Shown here: positions 8,935 through 20,978 of the stretch, piece after piece
Position numbering within the stretch: position 1 is the first letter of the stretch
How the letters are laid out: every line of letters starts with the position of its first letter
Source of the DNA: Anadara kagoshimensis
Lineage: Eukaryota > Mollusca > Bivalvia > Arcoida > Arcidae
Reading direction: 5' to 3'
Length of the DNA stretch: 64,000 nt
Assembly: GCA_021292105.1 (NCBI GenBank)
Contig: CM037857.1
Coordinates: 40,772,916 to 40,836,915 of the forward strand
Position numbers and translations under genes: made by a program
The notes under the pieces: generated by a model
The model's input: the letters and a program-made list of their open reading frames with translations, nothing else
Told to the model about the DNA's origin: nothing
The model's database searches: none

Positions 8935-11900
8935 AAGAGTAAAAAAAAAGATTATGACTTTTGATTTAAATGAAATTATATGGTGTTGAAACCAGTGTCA
9001 GTGACACGCGGTTTCGCTGAAAACTTGTCAGTAAAAAGTTTCAAATAAAGATAGCTTTAATGGTTTTCTAGCTAAATACACAATTATCTTTCTTATACCA
9101 TTTAGAAGCAAAATGAAGTTCCCTCCTTTCAGAGACAAAGAATAATTGAAGTGTCTGAAAAACAACTTTTTTCTACATGTAAAAGGTAGAATAAGAAAGA
9201 TTTGAGTTGGATATAGAAAAGAATTCTTTAAATTAAATCTAACTAAATAACTAAAGTTAACTAAATAGATCCAGTTAATAATTCCTTTGAAATATTTGAT
9301 ATTCTGGAAAAATGTTTGTCTGAGAATTGACTAAATAAGTAACATTATTTTCAGAGTCTAAACGAGGACGTATTTTCCTGCGGCTGAATTATATAAAAGG
9401 GGGTAACTGTGTCTTTAACAATAATAATTCGAACAATTATTGTGCTAGATTTATTTATTTGTTTGTCCAACCGAAGAACTCGTATATCACAATACAGACA
9501 TTCAAGTTCATAATCAAATTACAATCCAAAAAGAACAAGGTATGTCACCTTGGTAATAAGTAACAAACGGTTTTTGTTTAAGCTGAAACCTTAATTTACT
9601 TGGCAAAAATATTTCTTGGTTTATTTTACATTTGATGAAAAATCAATAAATGCATGTATTTTAAGAATAATTTTTGAAGAGAAATGTGTCAAAAATAAAA
9701 CTTCCAGAATTTTACATATATTTTAACCGATTTACACCTAGTCCAAGAGATCATGGCTAAAATCCGGGTGAACGAGGCCAAAAGGTTTGAGGGTTGATTC
9801 TTGTAGGAAAATGTCCCTAGTTACTGAAAACCCATTTCTTACGCGTCAAATCGTTTCCGATTTTTTAATCAGAAACAGTTTTTGAAGAAAAGCCTCTGCA
9901 AATGTTAAATTTTGGTAAAAAATAAAAATTCCAGATTTTGAAGCATTTTGTGGCAAAAACAACACAAAAATGTTCATTCTATCTTTCATTGTGGACACAT
10001 GATAGATTAAAATGCAAAACATCCTGACAGTTTTCCGATTTTGTGTCAAAATTTTAAAATAAGCGATAAAATCGATGCTGTAAACTGCGTTTTTATCATA
10101 TCTACCGTCTTTCGATTCTTGTAAATCTGTTGTTTATGCATTAAATATGACAAACTATATATTTTTATAAAGCCTTGGTAGTGCTGTAGATAAAAATGTT
10201 ACAAAACTTCGGAAATATGGAACCTTAATACCGTAGCAAATTATTATGTTTCCCCTACCCCAAAAATACGAAAATGTCAAAAATTCATTATTTTGGCCCA
10301 TGCTTGCCGATAAGTGTTTAAAACAAATCATTATTGTTTGTTACATCTCCCGTCTGTTCCCGACATATTTATAAAACAATTATATGTAGAGTGCTTGGTG
10401 ATTTTATATGAAAATTTGCACTTTTCATGTAACAGTAGTTTGGAAAATGAGTTTTCATTAAATCATTTGTACTCTACTTCTTGTAATTTTGTTATATAGG
10501 CATTGAATCTCGAGATTTATATATTTCTGTATTGCCATGGTACATTTGAGTCTAACAACATAAAAACTATCGGAAATACCGAAGTTTATAGACGAAACGG
10601 ATAAATTTATTTCCCCTACCCCAAAATTGAAAAACATGTGAAAATCCATTTTTATGCAATATATGCCGATTTGTGTTTCTAATGAAGATTTCGAGCAAAA
10701 GTACCCGCAACAATGATAAAACAAGCTTCGAGGATTTTAAATATTTGTGAAATGCTTTAGCTTAAGGACAGATAGGACTAACTAATATAATAAAATTGCT
10801 TATTTTATTCATTTATATGTAAAATGCTGTAAGAAAAAAGGAGCTTTGCCTCTTGTATTTTTGTTATTTAGGCATTGAATCTCGACTGTTATCTATTGAC
10901 GTAATTCCTTGACATATAACAGTCTAATTACACCAAAAACTGTCGGAAATAGCAAAGCTTGTAGATGAGGCGAATAAATTTATTTCCCCTACCCCAAAAT
11001 TGCAAAAAATGTGAAAACCCTGTTTTAGCCAATATGTAACAATTAGTATTTCTAATGGAAGTTTCAAGCAAATGTGCATGTAAGAATGGAAAAAGAAGCT
11101 TGAAGGATACAAAATAATTTACAAAATGCATCATTTCAATGGCAGATTGGTCTAATTATTCATAGAAAAATGCCTACTTCTTTCATTTTCAATTCAATGT
11201 GCTATGGCAAAAAAGAATCTTCGCTGTTTGTATTTTTGTTATATAGGCATTGACTTTCAAATATCAGATATTGATTCAATGCGCTTACACTAAAATCATT
11301 AAAAACATGAAAATATTTCGGAAATGTCAATTTTGGTAGCTGTCATGAATCAATTGATTTCCCCGTCTCCAAAATATGAAAACATAGAAACCCTCTCCAG
11401 GCTAAGAAGTCATAGCTTACCTTTTTGCATTAGAAGAAGAAATAAAAAAAATTGTCATATGAATTCACAAAAGGGTATACTAGTATTTGAGGCATGTATG
11501 CAAATAATAGTACAAATGTAAGTGAACGGATATGTTTTCAGATTTGGTAAAAAAGCAATGTCATGAACCATATGCATGCGTTTAAATTCTACTCTGTATT
11601 CATAGAATGACAAGAAGAACACTAGCAATTCGGTAAATTACTATACTTGAAAAGTTACAGTATGAATGCCGCATTTAAGTTAAGAAACATACTAGATCAC
11701 AACTACAAATATAGAATACAGGGTCAAGTATGGAAAGTGAGGGTGAAAGGCACTGAATTTTATGTTGAACCACATTTGAATAAAACACATCGTAACTATT
11801 AAAACAACGACTGGACCCTCTGGCAAAAGACTAAAAGTCAACTGATAGAAATCCAAAATATTTGCAAATAAGACAATGCGCAAAAATAATTGTGTAAGTG

Positions 11901-12244
11901 TTACGCACTCTAAACATTTAAAATAATCAACACTTTGTCATTTGGAAGGCAGTGTCAGTCAGTCTTTGGACAAATCCTTAAAATCATCTTCAAAATTACA
12001 AACCATTTACTTGGACATGCATATAAATCTACATCCTTCCTCTTAAAATGATTAAAGACACATTAAGGTGACACAGGTCTGTTTGTCGAACAGTACCTGA
12101 TGGGATGGCAGAGAGTGGTTACTATGATCAGCTCTTCTTTGGTTTCTGTTAATCTCTAACAATAAATTGGTTTGTTCAATTTCCTTCCAAACGGTCTGAA
12201 TTGAAATGACTTTTCTTGTTACTACTTTCACTCTCAATTTTGAT

Positions 12245-12350
12245 TTCACATGTGGTGACAGGAGGCGGTTACCCTTCCCGAGCACCCGGATTTTTCCCCT
12301 GCCAATGTTTACGTGTTTAACTTTGCCAGTTTTTTAACTTCGTTTTTGTT
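12245..12350 (+). mobile_element. RT-element 3' UTR scrap inside the foldback loop
   Basis: ACAGGAGGCGGTTACCCTTC, GAGCACCCGG and TTTACGTGTTTAAC match the 3' UTR order. Short and diverged. Confidence 0.55.
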
Positions 12351-12712
12351 ATTGTGATATAATAATTATGTTTGTGTTTATGTTTACTGATTTACACAGC
12401 GCATTTAATCAGTTCTCTATTGCCTCAATTCAAAAATGTTTTTTTATAACATTGATCTCTTTCTATTTGTCAGTTGAACACTTTACTCATATCATCATAC
12501 CCATTCTTCCATCGATCTTTGCAACTCCGGTAATGTTAGCAATTCACTTTTTCAATCCGTCCTTTGCTGTCCATATCTACTTATTTTAGCTAAAACATAA
12601 GTATCTACGGGGTTTATATTCTCAATCCGAAAGCATTTCTTATATCCGTGATTCTCCTTTTTTCTGGTTTTCTATGACATATTATTCGTGATTATATGGC
12701 AAAAGAAGTTTA

Positions 12713-13213
12713 CTAAACCATATTTGTTATTACTAAAACCCCGTTTATAAAAGATTGCAGCCACATTTTACATAACATTGCAACTTTTTCTATTGTCATC
12801 ATTTTATTAAGAATTGACCTAATGTACAATTTCAGTCTCTGCTCAAAAACTTGTATTCTTAAAAGAACGTGGCACTGGGCACCTGGTAACAGGCTTAAGG
12901 TTGAAAGGTGTCCAATACCACTTTGTTTTATCATTATAATATGGCCAGGCCATTTGTGATGTGATAGCTATTAATAATTCCTTTAAAAGATACAAAGATG
13001 GAGTTATTGGACATAGAAATTTTGTCAGTTTGAAGTGAAATTGAAAATTTTACGGAGTGTGCAGACTTTTTAAAATAAGATTTAATGGAGACCGACAATG
13101 TACATTAGGTCACTTCAAAATTAAATGATTCCACAAGAATAAATTGCAAAGTTTTGTAAAATGTGGCTACAATCTTTGATAGACGGGTTTTGGTAATAAT
13201 GAATATGGTTTAG
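12713..13213. mobile_element. 0.5-kb hairpin MITE nested in the foldback loop
   Basis: Inverted arms of about 110 bp run CTAAACCATATTTGTTATTA ... GACCTAATGTACA (from 12713) and, inverted, TGTACATTAGGTC ... TAATGAATATGGTTTAG (to 13213). The arms are roughly 80 percent alike and non-coding. TSD not resolved. Confidence 0.8.
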
Positions 13214-13417
13214 AAAGCTCATGGATCTGATTGAACTTTATCGAATGGAGATATGTCTTATAAAACCCAATAGCTTTATATAAAACCATAACCAGAAATG
13301 CCTTACACTAAGTTTTACCATATTTTAATATTATGTTTCACTAGAGATGACATTATTTGCAATTATTATTTTATAGTATTAGGTTGTTCGAAAAGATATG
13401 TGTATTCTTAATTTTTC

Positions 13418-13550
13418 ACACGTGGCGGGTGTAATTGCTAAACAGGAGGTGCTTAAGGAGCACCCGCCAAATTTGCTATTTTGGAAGATTTTACTTTTGT
13501 GGGGATTGTGATCTTGACAAGGATTGGTATGTTTGTTTTTGATTTTCAAG
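13418..13550 (+). mobile_element. RT-element 3' UTR scrap inside the foldback loop
   Basis: CACACGTGGCGGGTGTAAT, AAACAGGAGGTGCTTA, GAGCACCCG and GGATTGGTATGTTTGTTTT are in the expected order, with a short deletion. Confidence 0.65.
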
Positions 13551-14954
13551 TTTAAATATGAATATTTCATAATTTCTTTCCTTAATTTAAAAAAAATCAT
13601 TTTGCTATGACTTTGAATCATTAAAACATAATTGTTGCATGGACACTTGCTTAAAACCTTCACCAAAAGCATACATGGCCTAAAAAGTTTTTTTCACACT
13701 TTTGGGGTAGGGGAAATAAATTTATTGGCCTTATTTACAAGCTTTGCTATTTCCGACAGATTTTGGTGTTATTAGACTTTATATGTCAAGGAATTACGTC
13801 AATAGATAACAGTCGAGATTCAATGCCTAAATAACAAAAATACAAGAGGCAAAGCTCCTTTTTTCTTAGCATTTTACATATAAATGAATAAAATAAGCAA
13901 TTTTATTATATTAGTTAGTCCTATCTGTCCTTAAGCTAAAGCATTTCACAAATATTTAAAATCCTCGAAGCTTGTTTTATCATTGTTGCGGTACTTTTGC
14001 TCGAAATCTTCATTAGAAACACAAATCGGCATATATTGCATAAAAATGGATTTTCACATGTTTTTCAATTTTGGGGTAGGGGAAATAAATTTATCCGTTT
14101 CGTCTATAAACTTCGGTATTTCCGATAGTTTTTTATGTTGTCAGACTCAAATACCATGGCAATACAGAAATATATAAATCTCGAGATTCAATGCCTATAT
14201 AACAAAATTACAAGAAGTAGAGTACAAATGATTTAATGAAAACTCATTTTCCAAACTATTGTTACATGAAAAGTGCAAATTTTCATATAAAATCACCAAG
14301 CACTCTACATATAATTTTTTATAAATATGTCGGGAACAGACGGGAGATGTAACAAACAATAATGATTTGTTTTAAACACTTATCGGCAAGCATGGGCCAA
14401 AATAATGAATTTTTGACATTTTCGTATTTTTGGGGTAGGGGAAACATAATAATTTGCTACGGTATTAAGGTTCCATATTTCCGAAGTTTTGTAACATTTT
14501 TATCTACAGCACTACCAAGGCTTTATAAAAATATATAGTTTGTCATATTTAATGCATAAACAACAGATTTACAAGAATCGAAAGACGGTAGATATGATAT
14601 AAACGCAGGTTACAGCATCGATTTTATCGCTTATTTTAAAATTTTGACACAAAATCGGAAAACTGTCAGGAAGTTTTGCATTTTAATCTATCATGTGTCC
14701 ACAATGAAAGATAGAATGAACATTTTTGTGTTGTTTTTGCCACAAAATGCTTCAAAATCTGGAATTTTTATTTTTTACCAAAATTTAACATTTGCAGAGG
14801 CTTTTCTTCAAAAACTGTTTCTGATTAAAAAATCGGAAACGATTTGACGCGTAAGAAATGGGTTTTCAGTAACTAGGGACATTTTCCTACAAGAATCAAC
14901 CCTCAAACCTTTTGGCCTCGTTCACCCGGATTTTAGCCATGATCTCTTGGACTA

Positions 14955-15819
14955 ACCATATTTTGATATTTGTAAGCATTGGAAGTTTAGCCTTGGACGC
15001 ATTTTTGACACCCAGTTTTGAATAGTGATGTTCTTCCTAAAATATACATCCGGTATAAGCAAAAAGTCACGAGCTTGATCACATATCACGAAGGTATGCA
15101 ACTTGAAAATATTTAAAGTTTTGTTGTATGTCAAAAACTATTACCTGGGTTGATCTGTAGGTAAATGATGTTTTCAGAGGTGATAAACTATCAAAGAAAA
15201 TAAGATTTCGAGAAAAATTGAAATAAATCGAGATTTGAACTTATGTCCTTCATGTTATAAAGCAACCTCGACCCTCACTAGGTCACCATAGCAGTTAACA
15301 TTTGAAGTGTTAAAGTGCAAAAAGGACATTGTTTTCTCGTCAGAGAACCATGTATTTACAACTCGTACTGATGTCCTTGTGAAATTGTGAAAATATTGTC
15401 AGATATTTTATTGCAAAAAATTGCCTGTCCGAGAACAATTTGAAAATTATTATAAAAGTCGGTGAAATCCATCATTTTTTTGTATTTTGGTTTATTAGAG
15501 TGACCGTAAAATGTCATTCAAATGTATTCTTGCAAACTCTTAAAAATTTAAATCTAATATATTTTCGTTTAAAGTATTTTTATTTGTAGATATTTATTTT
15601 TCACAAAAAAAATCCATGGGATAGAAAATTATGATTTTTGACGAGTCGATGCATAAAAACAGAATTGGTAAAACAACGATACATTTGGCCCAACGAATGG
15701 CATTAGACAGGATTTTTGACAAATATTTTGAATTTTATCAGAAACTTTAGCGTTTTATAAAGTTTTAAGAGCGAAGTAAAACGAATAAGTATTTCAAAAA
15801 ATAAAAATATCTCACTTAC
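14955..15819. other. Intron 1 of copy A, homologous to intron 1 of copy B
   Basis: The stretch from about 15230 (GATTTGAACTTATGTCCTTC) and 15620-15780 (TTATGATTTTTGACGAGTCG) aligns with 22797 and 23137 onward in copy B. The gene duplication therefore included introns and not only processed mRNA. Confidence 0.7.
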
Positions 15820-15844
15820 CTGTGACCACCAATACGGAAGTCAT
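15820..15844 (-). pseudogene. Copy A exon 1 (start of signal peptide)
   Basis: ATG at 15844-15842 starts MTSVLVVT plus one base, then GTAAGTG. It differs from copy B exon 1 (MTSILSFV) at only a few bases. The start was chosen because it gives a signal peptide when joined to exon 2 (...AIISCVAITYG). Confidence 0.8.
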
Positions 15845-15916
15845 GTTCTGAAGTAATCAAAAGGATTTTAATATGCAAACTAAATTGACTTTACTTTTAG
15901 TCTGTTTTAGTCTTTG

Positions 15917-15926
15917 TATTTATATA
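15917..15926 (-). promoter_or_regulatory. TATA box of copy A
   Basis: TATATAAATA on the minus strand, about 73 bp upstream of the ATG. The same motif stands about 62 bp upstream of the copy B ATG, so the core promoter was duplicated with the gene. Confidence 0.65.
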
Positions 15927-17289
15927 AAACCTAAAAGATGCCTATCAGTTTATACAATTGTAATTTATAACTTTTTCCGAGAATATAGGATTCAGCAATT
16001 TTTTTCAGTAACAGCAGGATTTTTATTATGTTTGATCAACGTAATCACCGCATGGTGGAGGATTTAATTAACAAAAGTGTCTAATATTTGATATATTACC
16101 AAAAAATGCGATAAACTTGTTTGAATACGGTCATGTAACCAGTTCCTGAACAAGACATCCTATTTCTCCAGTAAACACATCCGTGAATAATAAAATCTGA
16201 AATATTGGGTTAAGAACACGTAGTCTCTATTTGAAAAGTATATATACAATGGTAATGATGTTGAATGTATTTGGGTTTCATTTCAGTACAATTAATGCCG
16301 TTAACTAGGATTTATTTTCGATTTAAAAAATGAACGATCACAAAACGTAGTTTTACGCAATCTGATCGGATGATAGTTTGCTACAAAATATACTGCAACG
16401 TGATGAAAAGTCCATGTCAATAAATGTTATATCGATATATTTATTGATTCATGTATTTATTTTAATTAAAATGTAAAATTATGAGTTGACAAATCAAAGT
16501 CAAATTCACAACATAACTACAAATCTAAATTTGTAAGAAATGTGAAATATTGTTGAAAGTATGACATCTCTGTCTTCAATAAAAACCCTGTATATATTTC
16601 ACGTTCCATAAACTAGTAAGACAATGTTCTTTTCTTATAAAGTTCGTCAGTTTAAAAGTTTTGACTTTGCTCTGGGATTGTGACTTGAACATGGATTGAT
16701 ATGTTGTTGTTAGATTAAGATGCAACTTTTTTATTTGCTTCAATTAAGTCGACGAGTTCTATGGACAAAACAAATAATTAACACAATAGCATATATTTTT
16801 GTCGTTGTGATTTTGTAGGTTTTTTGCATTAGGAAAATTCATGATTTATGGGAGAAGAACAATATAGATACCGTCGCCAGTTGCAAGAGAAAAAGAGTAA
16901 ATTTACTTAAAAGTCAAAGTAACAGCAAGCTATATTTCTATTTTTTAAGTGATTACGATCAATGTCAGGTGTGTTATTTGATCTTGTGGATAGAAATAAC
17001 GTAAACACAAAAGGTAACTATAAAATATATTTTTATACCAAGAGTAGTTTTTAATCAGGTATATATAACTTGTTAAATGAATTTATGATAAATAAAAGTT
17101 TGTCTATCTGAATGTGCTTGATAAATATTCAATCTTTTCTCACATTCAAAGTATTTGATGGTTTTGCAGTTTGTGTTATTGTGGCTTGTTTTTTTAAATA
17201 CATGTTTTAGAATGAAACACAAACTATAGCATCCCACGCACAGATCACAATTTCTAACGGTAGGTATAAATGAAATACAAATACATTAA
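15927..17289. other. Unassigned non-coding sequence
   Basis: No gene supported. About 16605-16720 (AAAGTTTTGACTTTGCTCTG, GGATTGATATGTTG) looks like another decayed plus-strand scrap of the RT-element 3' UTR. Confidence 0.4.
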
Positions 17290-17800
17290 TCCTCAATGAA
17301 AGTAAAATCTATGAAAAACAAACTCAAGTAAAGTAAAAACGTTGAAAGTAGCAAATTTAGTTGAGCACGTCACGAAAGTTAGACCGGAAGTAAGACCGGG
17401 TGCTCCGGAAGGACAGACTCTTTCCTTTTAGCTACATATATCCGCCACTTGTGAAATCAAGATTGAGAATGAAATAAACATGGACGTCAAATATATCTAG
17501 AGTGATTTTGGATACAGAGGCACCATGCTTATCAGCGACATTGTGATGACGACCACGAGACTGTTTCGGTACCTTGATGAGACTTGGGTCGTATTATCCT
17601 TTGGTCATCAATTTGTTTGTAAACAGCTTGCCTCGTTGTATTAGATTCCTATAGCTTATCAACTGTAAATGAATACACCATTAGCAGGAGTAGCAAATAT
17701 ATTGCTGCATAGAAAAGGATAGTTGGCAATAAAAGATTAAAGACATCACGTTTTTCAAACAGTTACGAAAACTGGGAAATTGAAGTTTAACACTTAAAGT
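17290..17800 (-). mobile_element. RT-element 3' portion, diverged
   Basis: Minus-strand matches run from the 3' UTR (GAGCACCCGGTCTTACTTCC, ATGTTTATTTCATTC) through the RT C-terminus. They continue into upstream codons near 17660-17780 (TATTGCCAACTATCCTTTTC, ATGCAGCAATATATTTGC), so this copy reaches further 5' than most. Many frameshifts. Confidence 0.75.
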
Positions 17801-18422
17801 TCAACAAGAGGAGTGTCTTTGTCATGTCATACTATCAGAAACAGTTGAACCCTATTTGATATGATGACTGATAGACCACAATAATGTTCAAAATGAAAAT
17901 AGAGTAATCGCTAGCCAGCAGATATTTCGGATGAATTTTGCATTATTTATAAAGGGGTTTGAAAAATATATTTCAACAAAAAATGGTTAGGTCCATAAAA
18001 ATAAAAAAAGTCATTTTTGAGAAGAAAATGTTAATCTCAATTATGATAATTTATCGTTGTAGTTTCTGTGTGTATTATGTCAAGGGGAATAACTCTGTAT
18101 GTCTTGTCATATTATTTTGTATGTAAGAGTTATGTTTCTTGTATGAGCATGCGCAGTTGCTAAATAAAAAGAGCATGGTTTACGAAGCCGATTGTTTTGT
18201 GTTCAATCACGTTTTATCAGGAAACAGATCCAACAATCGTTCGATAAATTATCTCTTAAATTTGTCTGTATTAAAATCAAGTGAATGTATAGTTCGCAGT
18301 TTAACTTATATACAACAGATTTGTGAAATGCACTTCCAATGAAGGTATGATTAACATATTTATGTGAAGTGTACGCAGCCCGGTATGGCTATCAAATTTA
18401 GACACACAACAGCTTACTATGC
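17801..18422. other. Unassigned non-coding sequence
   Basis: No domain, splice-supported exon or clear repeat was recognised. The 67-codon open frame at 18139-18342 has no supporting features. Confidence 0.4.
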
Positions 18423-18426
18423 TTAA

Positions 18427-19413
18427 GGGTCATCTAAATAGGAAATTCAAGTGAAAACAATTTCGTTAAAAAGCGTGAAATAGGGGTATAATTATGAAAT
18501 TACCTACACAAGTGTGGAGATTTTTAAACAAAAATACAGAAGGAATTGATAATTTAAGAAATTTTAAAATATTTGTTGCATTTTTTAAAGAAAATTGTGC
18601 AAAAATACACGTGTTGGAGAAAATAGCTTACACCTTGAATAACAATTTAATTTTAAAAAAATGAAAAGATATTAAGACAGTCAACATCATAGAGCAGTGC
18701 AAAGGGGCCAGAGTTTGTTAAAAAAATACGAGGTTTTTGAAAACTCGACAATTTACGGTTGAGGTTATCTACGATTTATTTTCCTTGTAAAAATGCGTTT
18801 ACAAGGCGTGATATTTACATTCTAAGGCCACTACTAATCCAAAATACAACAGGTCACTAAAAGTGCACGGTCACCCAATACTGTTCTATTTAAATTGAGG
18901 TAAATATTGTTTGGTTTCAACAATGTTGAACTATATAAAGCCGAATATGCCTCAGCAATAATCAAGTAATATTCAAATTTAGCTTTTATAATCTTCCCTT
19001 GGATCGTTGGTAGCCTTAGAATATAACTATCACGCCTGGTACACGCATTTTTAAAAGGAAAACACAACATAAAAGACCTCAACCGTAAATTGTCGAGTTT
19101 TCAAAAACCTCGTATTTCTTTAACAAACTCTACCCCCTTTGCACTGCTCTATGACGTTGACTATCTTAATATCTTTTCATTTTTTAAAATCAATTCGTTA
19201 TACAAGTGTAAGCTATTTTCCCCAACACGTGTATTTTTGCACAATTTTCTTTAAAAAATGCAACACATATTTTAAAATTGCTTAAATTATCAATTCCTAC
19301 TTTATTTTTATTTATAAATCTTCACACTGTTGTAGGTAATTTCATAATTATAACCCTCTTTCACGCTTTTCAACCAAATGGTTTTCACTTGAATTTTCCT
19401 ACTTAAATGACCC
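18427..19413. mobile_element. TTAA-flanked foldback MITE, 987 bp
   Basis: TTAA at 18423-18426 and 19414-19417 flanks inverted arms GGGTCATCTAAATAGGAAAT ... and ... ATTTTCCTACTTAAATGACCC. Arms are about 340 bp each (18427-18767 and 19076-19413), with several indels but long matches (CGTAAATTGTCGAGTTTTC; TTTGCACAATTTTCTTTAAA). The loop has no transposase. TTAA duplication is typical of piggyBac, Kolobok and some Sola elements; the GGGTCAT end does not decide between them. Confidence 0.85.
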
Positions 19414-19831
19414 TTAACTTGCGATTGGTATATTGTTATCCATCTTCGCGTATTTTTGTGGTGTAGATGTGCGTTCACAATCTGATTAAGGTTGCGGAAT
19501 TCGATAAAAGTGTTGTCAAAAGCACTGGATATCCCACCGCCTAAATACAAACACCTAATCTGGCATTAAAAGATTTGTCATTTCGCTGGCAGAAGCTTGG
19601 TAGTTTGGTAACTGTATTTCGGATTCTTCCACAAAACGAGGAGTGATAATATGTATGTGAGAGAACCTTGATCAGATTGTGAACGCACACCTACTCCTCT
19701 TTTAATATCGCCAAACATATTTAAAAATGAGTGAGCTAGGAATTGAAATGAACCGGTATTTCCTAATAAAAATGAAATTTGATTAACCCTCAAGCAATTA
19801 AGGATACAGGAATATCACCAAAGATTATTTG

Positions 19832-19960
19832 TACATTATTATGTTTTCATGAGGGACCTGTGCTACTATAGTATTGTCTTGGGGAGTATTGTGCTCCCAA
19901 CTATACTCCCCAAGACAATACTATAGTAGCACTGGTCCCGAAGGAAGACATAATAATGTA
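19832..19960. mobile_element. Near-perfect hairpin, 129 bp
   Basis: TACATTATTATGTTTTCATG AGGGACC ... GTCTTGGGGAGTAT pairs with ATACTCCCCAAGAC ... GGTCCC GAAGGAAGACATAATAATGTA, with a loop of about 16 bases. The 37-bp inner arms are almost perfect. Probably a tiny MITE or hairpin insertion; transcription of it is not shown. Confidence 0.75.
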
Positions 19961-20733
19961 TTAGTGCATTCTAATCATTGATCAATGGCCATTAAATTTA
20001 CAGACAAACATTTAGACATAAGGCAGTTCCAATTGTGTAGTGTACAATCTGGTCAGAAATGAATTTGTCTGGGTCCTCGTAGCCGAATCTTGAAACCACG
20101 TTTGTTTACAAAATTGCGTTCCCAAGGTGGCGCGTGCAAAAAGTATTCTATCCGTCTGGAAAAACAATAGTTACTTGCTGTCAACGGTACTATACTCGTT
20201 GCTAAGGACAGACAGAAACTATACAAAATAGAGTACATATACATTTCTAATCAATTTCTTACAATTTATCATGTGATGTACTAAATTTGTATAGTACAAG
20301 CTTAATCCACGCAGTTGGTACCTACAGTGATACGTTGATGATTCCGGTTATACTAAATTACATATTATACCAGTGTTTATTTTACAGCACCATACGGCAG
20401 TTATGGCACACAATTTCCAATCAGTAGTGCTTTGACTTAGATTGGGAAACCAAACCTTCTTAAAAGGGATGAAAATTTCCAAAAGGTCCAAAATTTCACC
20501 AAATTTAGCTTAGGCAATACATTGATGAGGAAGTAAACTTTAGTTTTTGAAGATTTAACAAATTTTACCAGCAGGAAATTTAGAATAAAAAATCAAGAAG
20601 AATCCTGTCTCATTCAGTCAGAAAGCTAGAGCATGCAGGATAGGAGGCCATTCCTTCTTATAGTGTTGTCTAGCCGACTCCACACTAGAAGATTCAACAA
20701 AAACGAAAAAGAAGAAATATAACTTTATATTGT
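19961..20733. other. Unassigned intergenic sequence downstream of copy B
   Basis: No gene or repeat recognised with confidence. Confidence 0.4.
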
Positions 20734-20739
20734 TTTATT
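20734..20739 (-). terminator. PolyA signal of copy B
   Basis: AATAAA on the minus strand, 58 bp after the stop codon. Conserved in position with copy A. Confidence 0.7.
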
Positions 20740-20797
20740 GACATAAATTTTGTATCAATTTAAACACGAAATTGATAATAGGTAACTGATATAGCGG

Positions 20798-20978
20798 CTA
20801 ATACATTCTGCAACAACAGTAGGTTGGACCACAGTGATCAGCTTTCCAAGTACATCCACCCTTAAAATATCTGTACACACGCATAAATGGTTTCCCTGCA
20901 TCTGGTTGTATGCTAGTTGGGTTTGGTGTGAGAATTGCATGTTTTTTTCCGATATTGTAAGCATCAAAACAATCGAAC
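20798..20978 (-). CDS. Copy B exon 3
   Basis: Acceptor TTTTATTTTAG ends at 20979. The exon completes the lysine codon AA|G, then FDCFDAYNIGKK ... GGCTWKADHCGPTYCCCRMY and TAG at 20800-20798. Confidence 0.87.

Larger units (their letters stand above)
9739..14954. mobile_element. 5.2-kb foldback element with ~1.27-kb near-identical arms
   Basis: The ends read TAGTCCAAGAGATCATGG at 9739 and its inverse CCATGATCTCTTGGACTA to 14954. ACC lies on both sides (9736-9738, 14955-14957), consistent with a 3-bp target duplication. Arms 9739-about 11018 and about 13682-14954 differ at only a few bases, so the element is young. Each arm contains about 360-375 bp tandem sub-repeats with the landmark TTTCCCCTACCCC (10249, 10610, 10983; a fourth decayed unit at 11358 lies in the loop). 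The loop (11019-13681) holds a nested MITE and RT-element scraps. No transposase frame exists; the matching 67-codon frames in the two arms are mirror images. It is non-autonomous, sits in intron 1 of the copy A gene, and I cannot assign a superfamily. Confidence 0.9.
7670..15844 (-). pseudogene. Secreted cysteine-rich protein, copy A (frameshifted, three exons)
   Basis: Paralogue of the gene at 20798-23302, with the same three-exon plan on the minus strand. Exon 1 is 15820-15844, exon 2 8416-8645 and exon 3 7670-7853. Donors are GTAAGT after exons 1 and 2, acceptors are AG, and intron phases are 1 and 2 as in copy B. Exon 2 is 230 bp against 229 in copy B: one extra base near 8570-8574 (GGCAACAGTC for GGCGCAGTC) shifts the frame and brings a TGA at 8546-8548. 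Apart from that base, exon 2 and exon 3 are open and conserved, including all cysteines. It is therefore a very young pseudogene, a polymorphic null allele or an assembly indel. The TATA box and polyA signal are retained. Intron 1 (7174 bp) holds the 9739-14954 foldback; copy B's intron 1 is 1552 bp. Function unknown. Confidence 0.85.

Noticed and set aside
9846-14847. Same 67-codon frame found twice (9846-10049 minus, 14644-14847 plus)
   Set aside because: Mirror images in the two arms of the foldback; duplication of the DNA, not evidence for a gene.
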